A DNA stretch of 64,000 nt from Collinsella aerofaciens (GCF_019131995.1 NZ_JAHONA010000007.1:1-64000); one strand, 5' to 3'; shown: positions 1 to 8,645, numbered from the stretch's first letter. Notes: generated by a model from the letters alone, not told the origin. Program-made: numbers and translations.

Positions 1-59
1 TCGAACTGGTGATCTCCGCCTTGAGAGGGCGGCGTCCTAAACCGCTAGACGAACGAGCC
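1..59 (-). tRNA. tRNA-Glu (anticodon CTC), 3' end cut by window edge
   Basis: Read on the minus strand the sequence starts GGCTCGT (acceptor arm) and has an anticodon stem CCGCC/GGCGG around loop CTCTCAA, giving anticodon CTC (Glu, GAG codon). It continues to the TTCGA of the T loop at the window edge. The 3' acceptor half lies outside the window. Confidence 0.9.
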
Positions 60-90
60 ACATGACATCTGCACTGCCGTGCTGCGAGGA

Positions 91-118
91 AATATATTAC
101 GGGACAAAAAACGTCAGC
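91..118 (-). promoter_or_regulatory. candidate promoter of tRNA-Glu
   Basis: On the minus strand GCTGAC (113-118) and TATATT (91-96) are separated by 16 nt. They lie about 30 nt upstream of the tRNA 5' end. The -35 is a weak match; the call rests on the good -10 and the position. Confidence 0.4.
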
Positions 119-186
119 GCAAGAAGAAATTCCAAATTGCCCAAATATTGTCGGCAGGTTATGGAACACGCAGGTAAACTGGGTAG

Positions 187-1581
187 CTAATTCAAGTTGA
201 GATGGACCAAAAGAGCTTCGCGCTCGTTGGGAATATTGTCTTCGATCACGGCGTCGAGGGCGGAGTTGAGAAGCTGACCCAGTTCCGGCCCGGGCTTGAC
301 TCCGGCACGGATCAGGTCGCCGCCGTTGATGGCGAGCATCTTGAGCGTATGGGGCTCCCCTGCCTTCAGCAGCTCGTGCGCCAGCGCGCGCATCTCCTCA
401 ATCGTCTCAACGTAATAGAAGCACGATGGGGCCTTGCCAAGCGTGTCAGCACGCTTGAGGTCCATGAGCTCGTCAATCAGGCGGGCCGTGTCGACGCCCT
501 CACCCGAAAGCGCGCGCATCATATTGAGCAGACAGGAGCGCTCGGGGCGCAGCGGCTTGTCATGGTATTTGATGAGCAGGCACACGTCGCGCACCAAGTC
601 GTGCGAGAGCGCCAGGCGATCCATAATGACGCGCGCCTTCTTGGCGCCGAGCTCGGGATGACCGTAGAAGTGTCCGCTACCGGCATGGTCGACCGTGAAG
701 CACTCGGGCTTGGAGACATCGTGCAAAAACGCCGCCCACATAAGGCTCGACGATGGCGCGACGCCGTCGCACAGCGCCAGCTCCCCTGCCACCGTCAGCA
801 CACGGGCGATATGCTCGTAGACGTTAAACGCATGATAGACACTTCGCTGATCAAACCCGCGACCCGCTGCCAACTCGGGCACAGCGGCGCAGATGAGCTC
901 GGGATAGCGAAGCATCGCGTCTCCCCCATGACCGGTCGAAAGAATGCCCTCGAGCTCAATACCCACACGCTCGCGCGCCACGGCATCGAGCAGCGGCGCG
1001 CACTCGGCAAGCGCACGCTTAGTCTCGGGCTCAATCATAAAGTCCAGACGGCAGGCAAAGCGCACCGCACGCAGCATGCGCAGGGCGTCCTCGTTAAAGC
1101 GACGCTTGGGATCACCGACAGCGCGAATCAGCTTGCGCTCCAGATCACCCTGGCCGTCGTAGCGGTCGACAAGCCCGCGCTCGGGATGCCAGGCCATGGC
1201 GTTGACGGTAAAGTCGCGACGGGCCAGATCGTCCTCGAGCGAGGCGGCACGCTCGACACTCTGAGGATGGCGCCCATCGGTGTAAAAGCCATCCAGGCGG
1301 TACGTGGTGACCTCGATACGCTCGCCATCGGAAATAGCCGTGATTCCGCCAAATTTAATGCCCGACTCCACGACCGCGATATCAGCGGCCTCGAGCGCCG
1401 CCTTGGACTCCTGCCACAGGCCGCTACAGCACATATCAACATCGTGGCTGGGGCATCCCATCAGGGCGTCGCGCACCCAACCGCCCACGTACCAAGCCTC
1501 AAGACCAGCCGCCTCAAGCGCACGCAGGACACGGATGGAGGCATCGGACGGTTGCGTACCGTTGAGCGAAACATTGCACAT
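187..1581 (-). CDS. cca: CCA tRNA nucleotidyltransferase with HD domain
   Basis: Adds or repairs the 3' CCA of tRNAs (class II nucleotidyltransferase/poly(A) polymerase family). The 464-residue protein has the nucleotide-binding VGGWVRD motif (about residues 32-38), the metal-binding acidic pair in HDVDM (Asp47 and Asp49), the RRDFTVNA motif, and a C-terminal HD motif (FLHDVSKP, about residue 285) of the kind that gives phosphohydrolase activity in some members. The start is the ATG at 1581, because AGGAGG sits 8 nt upstream; a GTG at 1599 would overlap that Shine-Dalgarno. It lies downstream of the PfkB genes but is separated from them by a terminator, and it is near a tRNA gene. Confidence 0.95.
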   Translation of the reverse strand: MCNVSLNGTQPSDASIRVLRALEAAGLEAWYVGGWVRDALMGCPSHDVDMCCSGLWQESKAALEAADIAVVESGIKFGGITAISDGERIEVTTYRLDGFYTDGRHPQSVERAASLEDDLARRDFTVNAMAWHPERGLVDRYDGQGDLERKLIRAVGDPKRRFNEDALRMLRAVRFACRLDFMIEPETKRALAECAPLLDAVARERVGIELEGILSTGHGGDAMLRYPELICAAVPELAAGRGFDQRSVYHAFNVYEHIARVLTVAGELALCDGVAPSSSLMWAAFLHDVSKPECFTVDHAGSGHFYGHPELGAKKARVIMDRLALSHDLVRDVCLLIKYHDKPLRPERSCLLNMMRALSGEGVDTARLIDELMDLKRADTLGKAPSCFYYVETIEEMRALAHELLKAGEPHTLKMLAINGGDLIRAGVKPGPELGQLLNSALDAVIEDNIPNEREALLVHLNLN

Positions 1582-1674
1582 GCCTATGGCCTCCTGCACT
1601 TGCGAGCGTTAATCGATGGTTCTCAAGAAGTCTAACAAGAAACGAGAAAGCAGACGCCACATACGTTCAGCGCA

Positions 1675-1711
1675 CAAAAAACACCCGCCTCGGAGATCCA
1701 AAGCGGGTGTT
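1675..1711 (-). terminator. intrinsic terminator of the PfkB gene at 1734-2666
   Basis: ACACCCGC (1681-1688) pairs with GCGGGTGT (1703-1710). On the minus strand the stem is followed directly by a run of T. Confidence 0.85.
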
Positions 1712-1733
1712 CGGCAGCGATTTTTCGATGCGG

Positions 1734-2666
1734 CTAGCAGACCTGGCGAACCTCGATGTGCTTCTTGTATTCGTCCACCTTGGCAAAGTCGCCCAGGCCC
1801 GGGCACTCGACCACGTTGGCGCCGGTAGCCATCGAAAGGCGCAGGGCATCCTCGACTCGCTCGGGGGCGTCGTGCCATACGGACAGGAAGGCAGCCAGCG
1901 AGGAATCGCCGGCGCACACCGTCGACAGCAGCTTGACGTCGAAGGTGCGGTTGGCAAACCAGATATGCTCGCCGTTGGAGAAGTACGCACCGGCGCCACC
2001 AAGGGTCAGCAGCACGTTCTTGGCGCCCTTGGCGTGCAGCTCGGCCATAGCGCCCTTGACGGACTCGTCGTCGCCACCGCTCACCTTGATGCCAAAGATG
2101 TCAAGCAGCTCGTCGTCATTGGGCTTGATCAGCAGTGGCTCCAGAGCAATGAGGTCTGCCAGCTGATGGCTCGAGATGTCGAGGACGAACTCGGCCCCCT
2201 TGGCCTTGACACGGCGCAGGACCTCGGCCAAGAAGCCCTCGGAAGTGTTGGGAGGCAGCGAGCCGCTGATGACCAGGCAGGTCATGTCATCGAGCGAATC
2301 GATAAGTTCAAACATCTCCTGCTCGTTGGCCTCATTGATGGCGGCACCGGCATTGACCATGTTGTACTCGGTGTCGGGACCGGCGTTGAGGAACACATTG
2401 ACGCGCGTAATACCGTCGGTCCACACGGGCTTGACGGGCACGCCCAGGGCCTCGGCGCCCTTAACGATAAACTCACCCGAGAAGCCGGCGAAGAAACCCA
2501 GGATCGTGGTGTCGACACCATAGTGGTCAAGCGTAAACGAGACGTTGAGGCCTTTGCCGTTGGGCGTGTAGACGGCATTGCGGGTACGCGTGACGGTATT
2601 GGCAGTAAGGCCGTCGCAGGCGATGTTGTAATCAATGGCGGGATTAGCAGTGAGCGTGTAAATCAT
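1734..2666 (-). CDS. PfkB-family sugar kinase, 1-phosphofructokinase-like (copy 1)
   Basis: A 310-residue ribokinase/PfkB-fold kinase, probably phosphorylating a sugar phosphate (fructose 1-phosphate or tagatose 6-phosphate) made by the neighbouring PTS. It has NPAIDYN at the N-terminus, a substrate-site motif NGKGLNVS (36-43; the usual form is GGKGxNVA) and the active-site loop VCAGDSSLAAF with catalytic Asp at about residue 254 (usual form GAGD). The start is the ATG at 2666, preceded by AAAGGA; the GTG at 2681 would overlap this site. It is the second of two tandem paralogues, each followed by its own terminator. The substrate is inferred from context, and the altered motifs leave it open. 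Confidence 0.85.
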   Translation of the reverse strand: MIYTLTANPAIDYNIACDGLTANTVTRTRNAVYTPNGKGLNVSFTLDHYGVDTTILGFFAGFSGEFIVKGAEALGVPVKPVWTDGITRVNVFLNAGPDTEYNMVNAGAAINEANEQEMFELIDSLDDMTCLVISGSLPPNTSEGFLAEVLRRVKAKGAEFVLDISSHQLADLIALEPLLIKPNDDELLDIFGIKVSGGDDESVKGAMAELHAKGAKNVLLTLGGAGAYFSNGEHIWFANRTFDVKLLSTVCAGDSSLAAFLSVWHDAPERVEDALRLSMATGANVVECPGLGDFAKVDEYKKHIEVRQVC

Positions 2667-2795
2667 GAATGTTCCTTTCACGAAGCAACGTGTTAATGAA
2701 AGTATATTCCACGCATCGGTAAAAGGCTAGGACAACTCGCTGAACGGTGTGGAAGCGATGAAGTACGGCAGGACACCTCTCCCCCATGGCGGAAC

Positions 2796-2828
2796 AAAAA
2801 AGGCGCCCCGGCCGAAACCGGGGCGCCG
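2796..2828 (-). terminator. intrinsic terminator after PfkB copy 2
   Basis: A perfect 10-bp stem GGCGCCCCGG (2802-2811)/CCGGGGCGCC (2818-2827) is followed on the minus strand by six T. It separates the two PfkB genes. Confidence 0.88.
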
Positions 2829-2855
2829 CATGCGCACGAATATGTCGCGTTTCGA

Positions 2856-3788
2856 TTACTGACGATCGAGCTTGCGGACAGCAACGCGCTTGCTGTACTC
2901 GTCGACGTGACCGAAGTCGCCGATGCCGACGGACTCGGCAACGTTGGCGCCGGTGGCCATAGCGAGCTTCATGGCCTCCTCGACGTTGTCGCGATCCCTG
3001 TACCACTTGTGCAGGAACGCAGCGAGGGTGCAGTCGCCGGCGCAGACGGAAGAGACCAGCTTGATGTTGAACTCACGCTTGGCGTACCAGATGTCCTCGC
3101 CGTTGGAGAAGTAAGCGTCGCCGCGGCTACCACGGGTGAGCAGCACGTTCTGAACGCCAGCGTCGTGAGCCATCTTCATGGCGACACGAACCTCGTCGTC
3201 GGTGTCGACCGGCACGCCGAAGATGGCCTTCATCTCGTGATGGTTCGGCTTGATGAGCAGCGGCTTCTTGTGAGCGAGCTCCTTGAGCTTGTCGGAGGAC
3301 AGGTCCAGGACGACGTCAGCGCCACGAGCCTGAGCGTGCTCCATGACCTGAGCCAGGAAGTCGGGCGTAGCTTTGGGAGGCACGGAGCCGGAGACAATCA
3401 GGCACTCGAGATCGCCCGCGGTGTCCAGGATGTTGTAGAGCTCCTCCTGGTGCTGCGGCGTGATCGGGGCGCCGGGGTTCAGGATGCCGTACTCGTGCTG
3501 GCCATCGTTGACGTAGGTGTTAATGCGCGTGATACCGTCGGTCCAGACCGGGCGGCAGAGGCAACCCAGGTTCATGACCTCCTCGACGATGAACTTGCCC
3601 GTGAAGCCAGCGAAGAAGCCGAGCGCGACGGTGTCGACGCCCATCTTCTTAAAGGCGAAGGACACGTCGAGGCCCTTGCCGTTAGCCGTGTAGCTGGCCG
3701 AGCCGGTGCGGACGTTCTCGTCGGGCTCGAGCGGAGAGCTCGAAACCGTCATGTCGACAGCCGGGTTAGCGGTTAGCGTGTAGAACAT
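2856..3788 (-). CDS. PfkB-family sugar kinase, 1-phosphofructokinase-like (copy 2)
   Basis: Paralogue of the downstream gene, also 310 residues, with the same NPAxD start and clear similarity along its length. The substrate motif is NGKGLDVS (Asn to Asp relative to the family NVA/NVS) and the active-site loop is VCAGDCTLAAF, with catalytic Asp at about residue 252 and Cys following it. The start ATG at 3788 has a GGGGG ribosome site. It follows ptsI after 74 bp that hold a short hairpin (CCGCGTGG 3816-3823/CCACGCGG 3838-3845) with no T run, possibly an mRNA-processing or stability element. Likely role: the kinase step after PTS uptake. The exact sugar is not determined. Confidence 0.85.
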   Translation of the reverse strand: MFYTLTANPAVDMTVSSSPLEPDENVRTGSASYTANGKGLDVSFAFKKMGVDTVALGFFAGFTGKFIVEEVMNLGCLCRPVWTDGITRINTYVNDGQHEYGILNPGAPITPQHQEELYNILDTAGDLECLIVSGSVPPKATPDFLAQVMEHAQARGADVVLDLSSDKLKELAHKKPLLIKPNHHEMKAIFGVPVDTDDEVRVAMKMAHDAGVQNVLLTRGSRGDAYFSNGEDIWYAKREFNIKLVSSVCAGDCTLAAFLHKWYRDRDNVEEAMKLAMATGANVAESVGIGDFGHVDEYSKRVAVRKLDRQ

Positions 3789-3862
3789 TTACAGTACCCC
3801 CTGTATATGTGAGGGCCGCGTGGCCGGCCCATTCCAACCACGCGGTTACCTCTGATACCAAA

Positions 3863-5566
3863 TTAGCGAGCTGCGGACTCGAGCAGTGCCTTGACCTCGG
3901 CTGCGGTGTTGCAGGCGAGCGCCTTCTCGGCGAGCTCGTCGCACTCGGCCTTGGTCCACTGGCTGATGGTCTTGCGGGCGCGCAGGATAGAAGGAGCGCT
4001 CATCGAGAACTCCTCCAGGCCCCAGCTGATCAGCAGCGGCTCGAGCAGCGGATCGGCAGCTGCTTCGCCGCACATACCGACCATGATGCCGGCCTTCACG
4101 CCGCTCTCGATGATGTTCTTGAGCGAGCGGAGCACGGCGGGATAGTAAACCTGGTACAGGTTGGAGATGGTGTCGTTACCACGGTCGGCGCACATGGTGT
4201 AGCCGATCAGGTCGTTGGTGCCGATGGAGAAGAAGTCGGCGACCTCGGCAAGACGGTCTGCGAGCAGCGAAGCGGCGGGCGTCTCGACCATGATGCCGAC
4301 CTCGATGTTCTCGTTGAACTTGCGACCCTCTTCGGTCAGCTCGGCCTTGCACTGCTCGACGAGCTCCTTGACAGCCAAGACCTCCTCGACGCAGGTGACG
4401 AGCGGGATCATGATCTTGACGTCACCGAAGGCGCTAGCGCGCAGCAGAGCGCGGAGCTGGACCTTGTACTGGTCGGGATTGGCCAGGCAGTAACGCACGG
4501 CGCGGAAGCCCATGAAGGGGTTATCTTCCTTGACCATGTGCAGATACGGAATCTCCTTGTCGCCGCCAACATCGAGCGTGCGGATGATGACCGGAGCACC
4601 CTTGAGCGCGCTGGCGACCTTACGGTAGGCGTTGAACTGCTCCTCCTCGGAAGGAAGCTCAGCAGAGTCCATGAACAGGAACTCGGAGCGGAACAGACCG
4701 ATGGCCTCGGCGTCGTGATCGAGCGCGTTGGGCACGTCATCGGGGTTACCGATGTTGCAGGCGATGATCTTCTTGATGCCATCGGCAGTCACGGACGGCT
4801 TGCCGCGGAAGGCCTCGAGGGCTGCCTTCTCGGCAGCGAAGGCCTCGGCCTTGGCGGTGTATGCGGCGAGCGTCTCCTCGTCGGGATCGGCCTCAACGAT
4901 ACCCTTGCCACCGTCGACGACAACGGTCATACCGTTGCGCAGCGCGGTGCAGCTATTGGAAACCGAAAGGACAGCCGGGATCTCGAGGGCGCGCGCAATA
5001 ATCGCGGAGTGCGACGTGCGGCCACCGGTCTCGGTGACGATACCGGCAACGTGGGCCTTATCGATCGTGGCGGTCATGGACGGCGTAAGGTCGTGAACGA
5101 CAACGACAGTATTCTCGGGCAGGACGGAGAGGTCGACGACCTCCTTGCCCAGCAGCTCGGCCAGAATACCGGTGCGGATGTCGGCGATGTCGGCCGCGCG
5201 CAGACGAAACATCTCGTCGTCCATAGACAGGAACATGTTCTCGAACATGGTCGAAGTGTCCATGAGCGCCTGCTCGGCGCAGGTACCGCCGTCAATGGCG
5301 GCGTTGATGGCGTCGGTCATGCCCGGGTCCTGAGCCAGGACAATGTGTCCGCTCATGATCTCGGCCTCGGCCTCACCCACCGTCTCCTTCATGTGGTCGG
5401 CCTGAGCCTGGGTCTTCTCGCAGAAGACCGAAAGAGCGGACTGATAGCGCTCCTTCTCTGCTGCCGAATCAGCAACCTCGTGCGGCTCAAACGTCAAGTC
5501 GGGATCGACGGCGACCATGACGGTGCCGATACCGATGCCCTCGGAAGCGTTGACTCCCTGATACAT
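3863..5566 (-). CDS. ptsI: phosphoenolpyruvate-protein phosphotransferase (PTS enzyme I)
   Basis: Cytoplasmic first enzyme of the PTS: takes phosphate from PEP and passes it to HPr. The 567-residue protein has the phospho-histidine motif GGRTSHSAIIAR (His186), the PEP-binding LFRSEFLFMD region, GTNDLIGYT, and the catalytic Cys in VGMCGEAAADP. Length is normal for EI. The start ATG at 5566 is chosen because GAGG lies 7 nt upstream; an in-frame ATG at 5572 would be too close. ptsH is directly upstream with a terminator-like hairpin and a candidate promoter between them, so ptsI can probably be transcribed both with ptsH and independently. Confidence 0.97.
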   Translation of the reverse strand: MYQGVNASEGIGIGTVMVAVDPDLTFEPHEVADSAAEKERYQSALSVFCEKTQAQADHMKETVGEAEAEIMSGHIVLAQDPGMTDAINAAIDGGTCAEQALMDTSTMFENMFLSMDDEMFRLRAADIADIRTGILAELLGKEVVDLSVLPENTVVVVHDLTPSMTATIDKAHVAGIVTETGGRTSHSAIIARALEIPAVLSVSNSCTALRNGMTVVVDGGKGIVEADPDEETLAAYTAKAEAFAAEKAALEAFRGKPSVTADGIKKIIACNIGNPDDVPNALDHDAEAIGLFRSEFLFMDSAELPSEEEQFNAYRKVASALKGAPVIIRTLDVGGDKEIPYLHMVKEDNPFMGFRAVRYCLANPDQYKVQLRALLRASAFGDVKIMIPLVTCVEEVLAVKELVEQCKAELTEEGRKFNENIEVGIMVETPAASLLADRLAEVADFFSIGTNDLIGYTMCADRGNDTISNLYQVYYPAVLRSLKNIIESGVKAGIMVGMCGEAAADPLLEPLLISWGLEEFSMSAPSILRARKTISQWTKAECDELAEKALACNTAAEVKALLESAAR

Positions 5567-5591
5567 TCCCATTCCTCTCTCCGTGTCATGT

Positions 5592-5620
5592 GATAAAGCG
5601 TTTTGCCATATCCATGACAA
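5592..5620 (-). promoter_or_regulatory. candidate ptsI promoter
   Basis: Minus strand TTGTCA (5615-5620), 17-nt spacer, TTTATC (5592-5597), placed just after the ptsH-ptsI hairpin and about 26 nt upstream of the ptsI start. Confidence 0.5.
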
Positions 5621-5654
5621 AAGAGCGCAGCTACCTTACAACAGGTCACTGCGC
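5618..5654 (-). terminator. terminator or attenuator between ptsH and ptsI
   Basis: GCGCAG (5625-5630) pairs with CTGCGC (5649-5654), and an inner ACCT/AGGT pairing extends the stem. On the minus strand it is followed by TCTTTTG. The T run is interrupted, so partial read-through is likely. Confidence 0.65.
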
Positions 5655-5699
5655 CCCCAAATATGAACTTAGTTGTTCAACATGCGACCCGTTTGAGTT

Positions 5700-5963
5700 C
5701 TACTCGCCAAGACCGCTCTTGATGAGCTCGATGGCAGCAGCCAGAGCCTCGGCCTCGTCAGCGCCGTCGCACTTGACCTCGACCTCGGTACCGCAGGGGA
5801 TACCAGCAGCCATGAGGGCCATCGGGGACTTGCCGTTGACCTCCTTCTCGGGGGTGACGACCGTCACGTCACAGGCGTACTTGCCCATGGTGGAGGCGAA
5901 CAGACCAGCCGGACGCATGTGCAGACCCTGAGGATTAACGAGGGTAGCCTTCTCAGAAACCAT
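5700..5963 (-). CDS. ptsH: phosphocarrier protein HPr
   Basis: Small phosphocarrier (87 residues) between enzyme I and the sugar-specific EII proteins. The phosphorylated His15 is in NPQGLHMRPAG. A serine equivalent to regulatory Ser46 is present in GKSPMAL, so control by an HPr kinase (not encoded here) is possible. The start ATG at 5963 has AAGGAGT upstream; the longer reading frame to 6020 has no ribosome site. It lies first in a ptsH-ptsI-pfkB-pfkB series. Confidence 0.97.
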   Translation of the reverse strand: MVSEKATLVNPQGLHMRPAGLFASTMGKYACDVTVVTPEKEVNGKSPMALMAAGIPCGTEVEVKCDGADEAEALAAAIELIKSGLGE

Positions 5964-6030
5964 AATTGACTCCTTTTTGTGTTTAACCCCTGTCATGCAT
6001 GTGGCAGGAGTCAGATTCACGACGTTGTTT

Positions 6031-6058
6031 ATATTAACTCACATCAAACGGTTTTTCA
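6031..6058 (-). promoter_or_regulatory. candidate ptsH promoter
   Basis: Minus strand TAATAT (6031-6036) with TGAAAA (6053-6058) 16 nt upstream, in an AT-rich patch about 70 nt before the ptsH start. The -35 match is weak. Confidence 0.4.
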
Positions 6059-6100
6059 TTGTGTTTCAGACGAATTATTGGACAGATGTGTTTGTCGTCC

Positions 6101-6229
6101 GCTTGCTCGCCGGGCGGGGCGATTAAGTTTGCTGCTCTACAGTCCTGCGCAAGACGGAAAGCACATTAAGTGCTTTCCTTTGCGTGCGGAACTCGCGACA
6201 AACTTAATCGCCCCGCCCGGCGAGCAAGC
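6101..6229. repeat. nested palindrome with perfect 30-bp arms
   Basis: The arm at 6101-6130 (core GGGCGGGGCGATTAAGTTT) is repeated exactly in inverse at 6200-6229, and one more G-C pair can form inside. The 69-nt interior has its own 9-bp hairpin, GGAAAGCAC (6156-6164)/GTGCTTTCC (6170-6178) around ATTAA. No coding sequence is recognisable. It could be a small non-autonomous element, a REP-like unit or a structured RNA. Confidence 0.8.
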
Positions 6230-6332
6230 TGCGGAAAATCGGTCGGTCCAGAGTTATGTCGGCTGAAAGGAATTCTGGCTGATGAACTGTTCGCGATAAA
6301 GACTCGATAGGTAGCCCCCTCTATACCCTTTT

Positions 6333-6405
6333 ATAAGTTGCGGTGAAATAGGGGCTGAATTTGGGGTTGAATCGTTTAAACAGTCCCTATTTCACCGCAA
6401 CTTAT
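6333..6405. repeat. inverted repeat, AAGTTGCGGTGAAATAG family (copy 1)
   Basis: Perfect 21-bp arms at 6333-6353 and 6385-6405 with core AAGTTGCGGTGAAATAG flank a 31-nt loop, downstream of fruA. The same arm sequence recurs at 39937-40005 with a different loop. Confidence 0.8.
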
Positions 6406-6485
6406 TTGGGGATGAAAAAGACGGAGACCCTGGGGAGGGACTCCGCCTTATATACAGGGTGCGATGTTATTCGCGTAACGTGGAA

Positions 6486-8489
6486 TTAGACCAGGCGGGC
6501 GTTGATCGTCTTGGCGATCTCGGCGGCGTCGGTGGAACCCTTGACGGTGGCACGGAAGTCCTCGTCCATAAGCGCCTCGGCGACCTTGGACAGGATCTTG
6601 AGGTGCGTGGTTCCAGCCTGAGCGCCCGGGATGAGCAGGGCGATGGCAACGTTGACGGGAGCGCCGTCCATGGTGTCCCAACCGGTCACGCCAGAGTCGT
6701 CCTTGACGACGATGACAGCGGCCTCGGTGATGGCGTCGGACTTGGCATGCGGAATGGCGAAGCCCTCCATCATGCCCGTGGTGCCCTCGGCCTCGCGGGC
6801 CAGGAAGGCGTTCATCACGGCGCCGGCATCGCCGGCGATACCGGCCTTAACGGCCTGGTTGGAGACAAAGCTCAGAGCCTCGTCACGAGAAGCGAAGTCC
6901 TCGGCGACAAAGACGTTCTCGACCTTCACGAAGTCAGCAGCCTCGGCCTTGGGGGCCTCGACGGCAGCGGCCTTGGGGGCCTCAACCGGCTTGGTTGCAG
7001 GAGCGGCCTTCTGGTTCTTCTCAAAGTCGTACTTCTTAAAGGCCACGAACAGGATGCCACCGACCACAGCGCCGATGAGGATCGCGAGGACCCACTGCGG
7101 GCCGTTCTCGACAACGGGCAGGACCAGGAAGCCACCGTGAGGCGCCGGATCGTGAACGTTGAAGAAGATGGTCAAGATAGAAGCGATGGAAGAACCGAGC
7201 ATCATGATGGGCATGACGGGCCAGATGTTCTTGGTCATGAACGGAATGGCGCCCTCGGTGATGTGGGTGCAACCAAGGATGAGGTTGACGATACCGGCGT
7301 CATGATCCTCCTGGCTGAAGTACTTCTTGCCGACAACGACGGCGAAGGTGGTGATCAGCGGCGGAACGATGCAAGCGGCGGAGACGGCAGCCATGAAGTT
7401 GGTGCCGAAGTTGTAGGTCTCGGTGCCGACGCCAGCTTCGAGAGCGGTACCGAGCAGGAAGGTGCCAGTAGCGTAAGCAGCCTTGTTGACCGGGCCGCCC
7501 ATATCAAAGGCGCACATGCAGCCGATGGCCAGGCCAAGGATCACCGGACCGGAGTTACCGAGGCTCTGCAGGAAATCCATCATGCCCTGGTTAATGGCAG
7601 CCATGGGGCCGGAAATACCGAGCATGACCAGGCCGACGATGGCGGTAGAGCACAGCGGATACAGGAAGATTGCCTTCAGGCCATTAAGGCTCGCGGGAAT
7701 TTTAGAGAAAGCCTTCTCGAGCAGCAGGATGACATAGCCAGCGAGGAAGCCGCCGACGATGCCGCCCAGGAAGCCGAAGCCCACACCCGAGCCTCCAGCG
7801 TCGATCATGCCGGTATCGGCGTTGATGGGAAGACCCTGGATGGCAATCATACCGGCAACAAAGCCGGGGACGAGCGCCGGGCGCTTGCCGATAGACTCGG
7901 CGATGTAGGCGGAGAGCACCGGAACCATGAGGTTCATGGCGATACCGCCGATAATCTTGAGCATCGCGGCAAAGCTGTTGTAGTCGGCAGCCGTCGAATC
8001 AAAGGACGTGATGCCCCACAGGAACGAAATGGCGGTCAGAACACCACCGGCAACGACGAAGACCAGCATGTGGCTGACGCCGTTCATGAGGTGCTTGTAG
8101 ATGACGTGACCGATGGACTCCTTCTCCTCGACCTCGTCCTCGACATCGGCGGCAGCGGCAACCGTGTCGTCGCCCTTGGCGGCGAGCGCGCGGTCGATCA
8201 GCTTACCAGCAGCCTCGACAGACAGGGCCTTGGAAACACCAACGGAAACCATGGGCTTACCGGCGAAACGCTCAGCCTGGACATCCTTATCGGCTGCGAC
8301 GACGACGGCCTTGGCACCGGCGATCTCGCTCTTGGTGAGCTCGTTCTCGACACCGACCTGGCCATGTGTCTCGACCTTAATGGTCAGACCACGCTCGGCA
8401 GCTGCCTTCTCCAGCGCCTCCTTCGCCATGAAGGTGTGCGCAATGCCGGTCGGGCAACCGGTCGCGGCGATGATGTCAAACTTAGCCAT
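6486..8489 (-). CDS. fruA: PTS fructose-type transporter, fused EIIB-EIIC-EIIA
   Basis: Membrane permease that takes up and phosphorylates fructose (or a related hexose). Domain order in the 667 residues: EIIB (about 1-100) with phospho-Cys12 in ATGCPTGIAHTF; a short acidic/Ala linker; EIIC (about 140-480) with multiple membrane segments; an Ala/Pro/Lys-rich linker; and EIIA (about 520-667) with phospho-His581 in GFAIPHAKSD. The start ATG at 8489 follows AAGGAGGG; the longer frame to 8561 lacks a ribosome site. It is divergent from an RpiR regulator and upstream of ptsH-ptsI-pfkB. Fructose is the family's usual substrate; specificity here is inferred. Confidence 0.93.
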   Translation of the reverse strand: MAKFDIIAATGCPTGIAHTFMAKEALEKAAAERGLTIKVETHGQVGVENELTKSEIAGAKAVVVAADKDVQAERFAGKPMVSVGVSKALSVEAAGKLIDRALAAKGDDTVAAAADVEDEVEEKESIGHVIYKHLMNGVSHMLVFVVAGGVLTAISFLWGITSFDSTAADYNSFAAMLKIIGGIAMNLMVPVLSAYIAESIGKRPALVPGFVAGMIAIQGLPINADTGMIDAGGSGVGFGFLGGIVGGFLAGYVILLLEKAFSKIPASLNGLKAIFLYPLCSTAIVGLVMLGISGPMAAINQGMMDFLQSLGNSGPVILGLAIGCMCAFDMGGPVNKAAYATGTFLLGTALEAGVGTETYNFGTNFMAAVSAACIVPPLITTFAVVVGKKYFSQEDHDAGIVNLILGCTHITEGAIPFMTKNIWPVMPIMMLGSSIASILTIFFNVHDPAPHGGFLVLPVVENGPQWVLAILIGAVVGGILFVAFKKYDFEKNQKAAPATKPVEAPKAAAVEAPKAEAADFVKVENVFVAEDFASRDEALSFVSNQAVKAGIAGDAGAVMNAFLAREAEGTTGMMEGFAIPHAKSDAITEAAVIVVKDDSGVTGWDTMDGAPVNVAIALLIPGAQAGTTHLKILSKVAEALMDEDFRATVKGSTDAAEIAKTINARLV

Positions 8490-8633
8490 GTGTCCCTCCT
8501 TCTTGAGTACAGCGCCCGCGGGCGCTCCCCTACACGCGCGTCCTTGCGCGCTTTTCCACAACTGAAAGATACCAACCTACCGTCCGCGTGAGAAGAGACA
8601 AGGCGCAATTCTCCGGTGAAAGGTTCTTTCATA

Positions 8634-8645
8634 ACCGTAAACGGT
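8634..8645. promoter_or_regulatory. dyad ACCGT-AA-ACGGT between fruA and rpiR
   Basis: A short perfect dyad in the 272-bp divergent intergenic region. A second imperfect symmetry (GAAAGGTTCTTTC) lies just before it. A possible -10 for rpiR, TATACT, is at 8708-8713. This is a candidate operator for the RpiR-type regulator. Confidence 0.4.

Larger units (their letters stand above)
5964..6485. other. 522-bp intergenic region with promoter and two large palindromes
   Basis: Lies between ptsH and fruA. It holds a candidate ptsH promoter, a nested 30-bp inverted repeat (6101-6229) and a second inverted repeat (6333-6405). A 95-codon plus-strand frame crosses the first palindrome but has no ribosome site or recognisable protein, so no gene is called. 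Confidence 0.7.

Noticed and set aside
5979..6266. 95-codon plus-strand frame between ptsH and fruA
   Set aside because: It runs through the perfect 30-bp inverted repeat, has no ribosome site and no known family resemblance.
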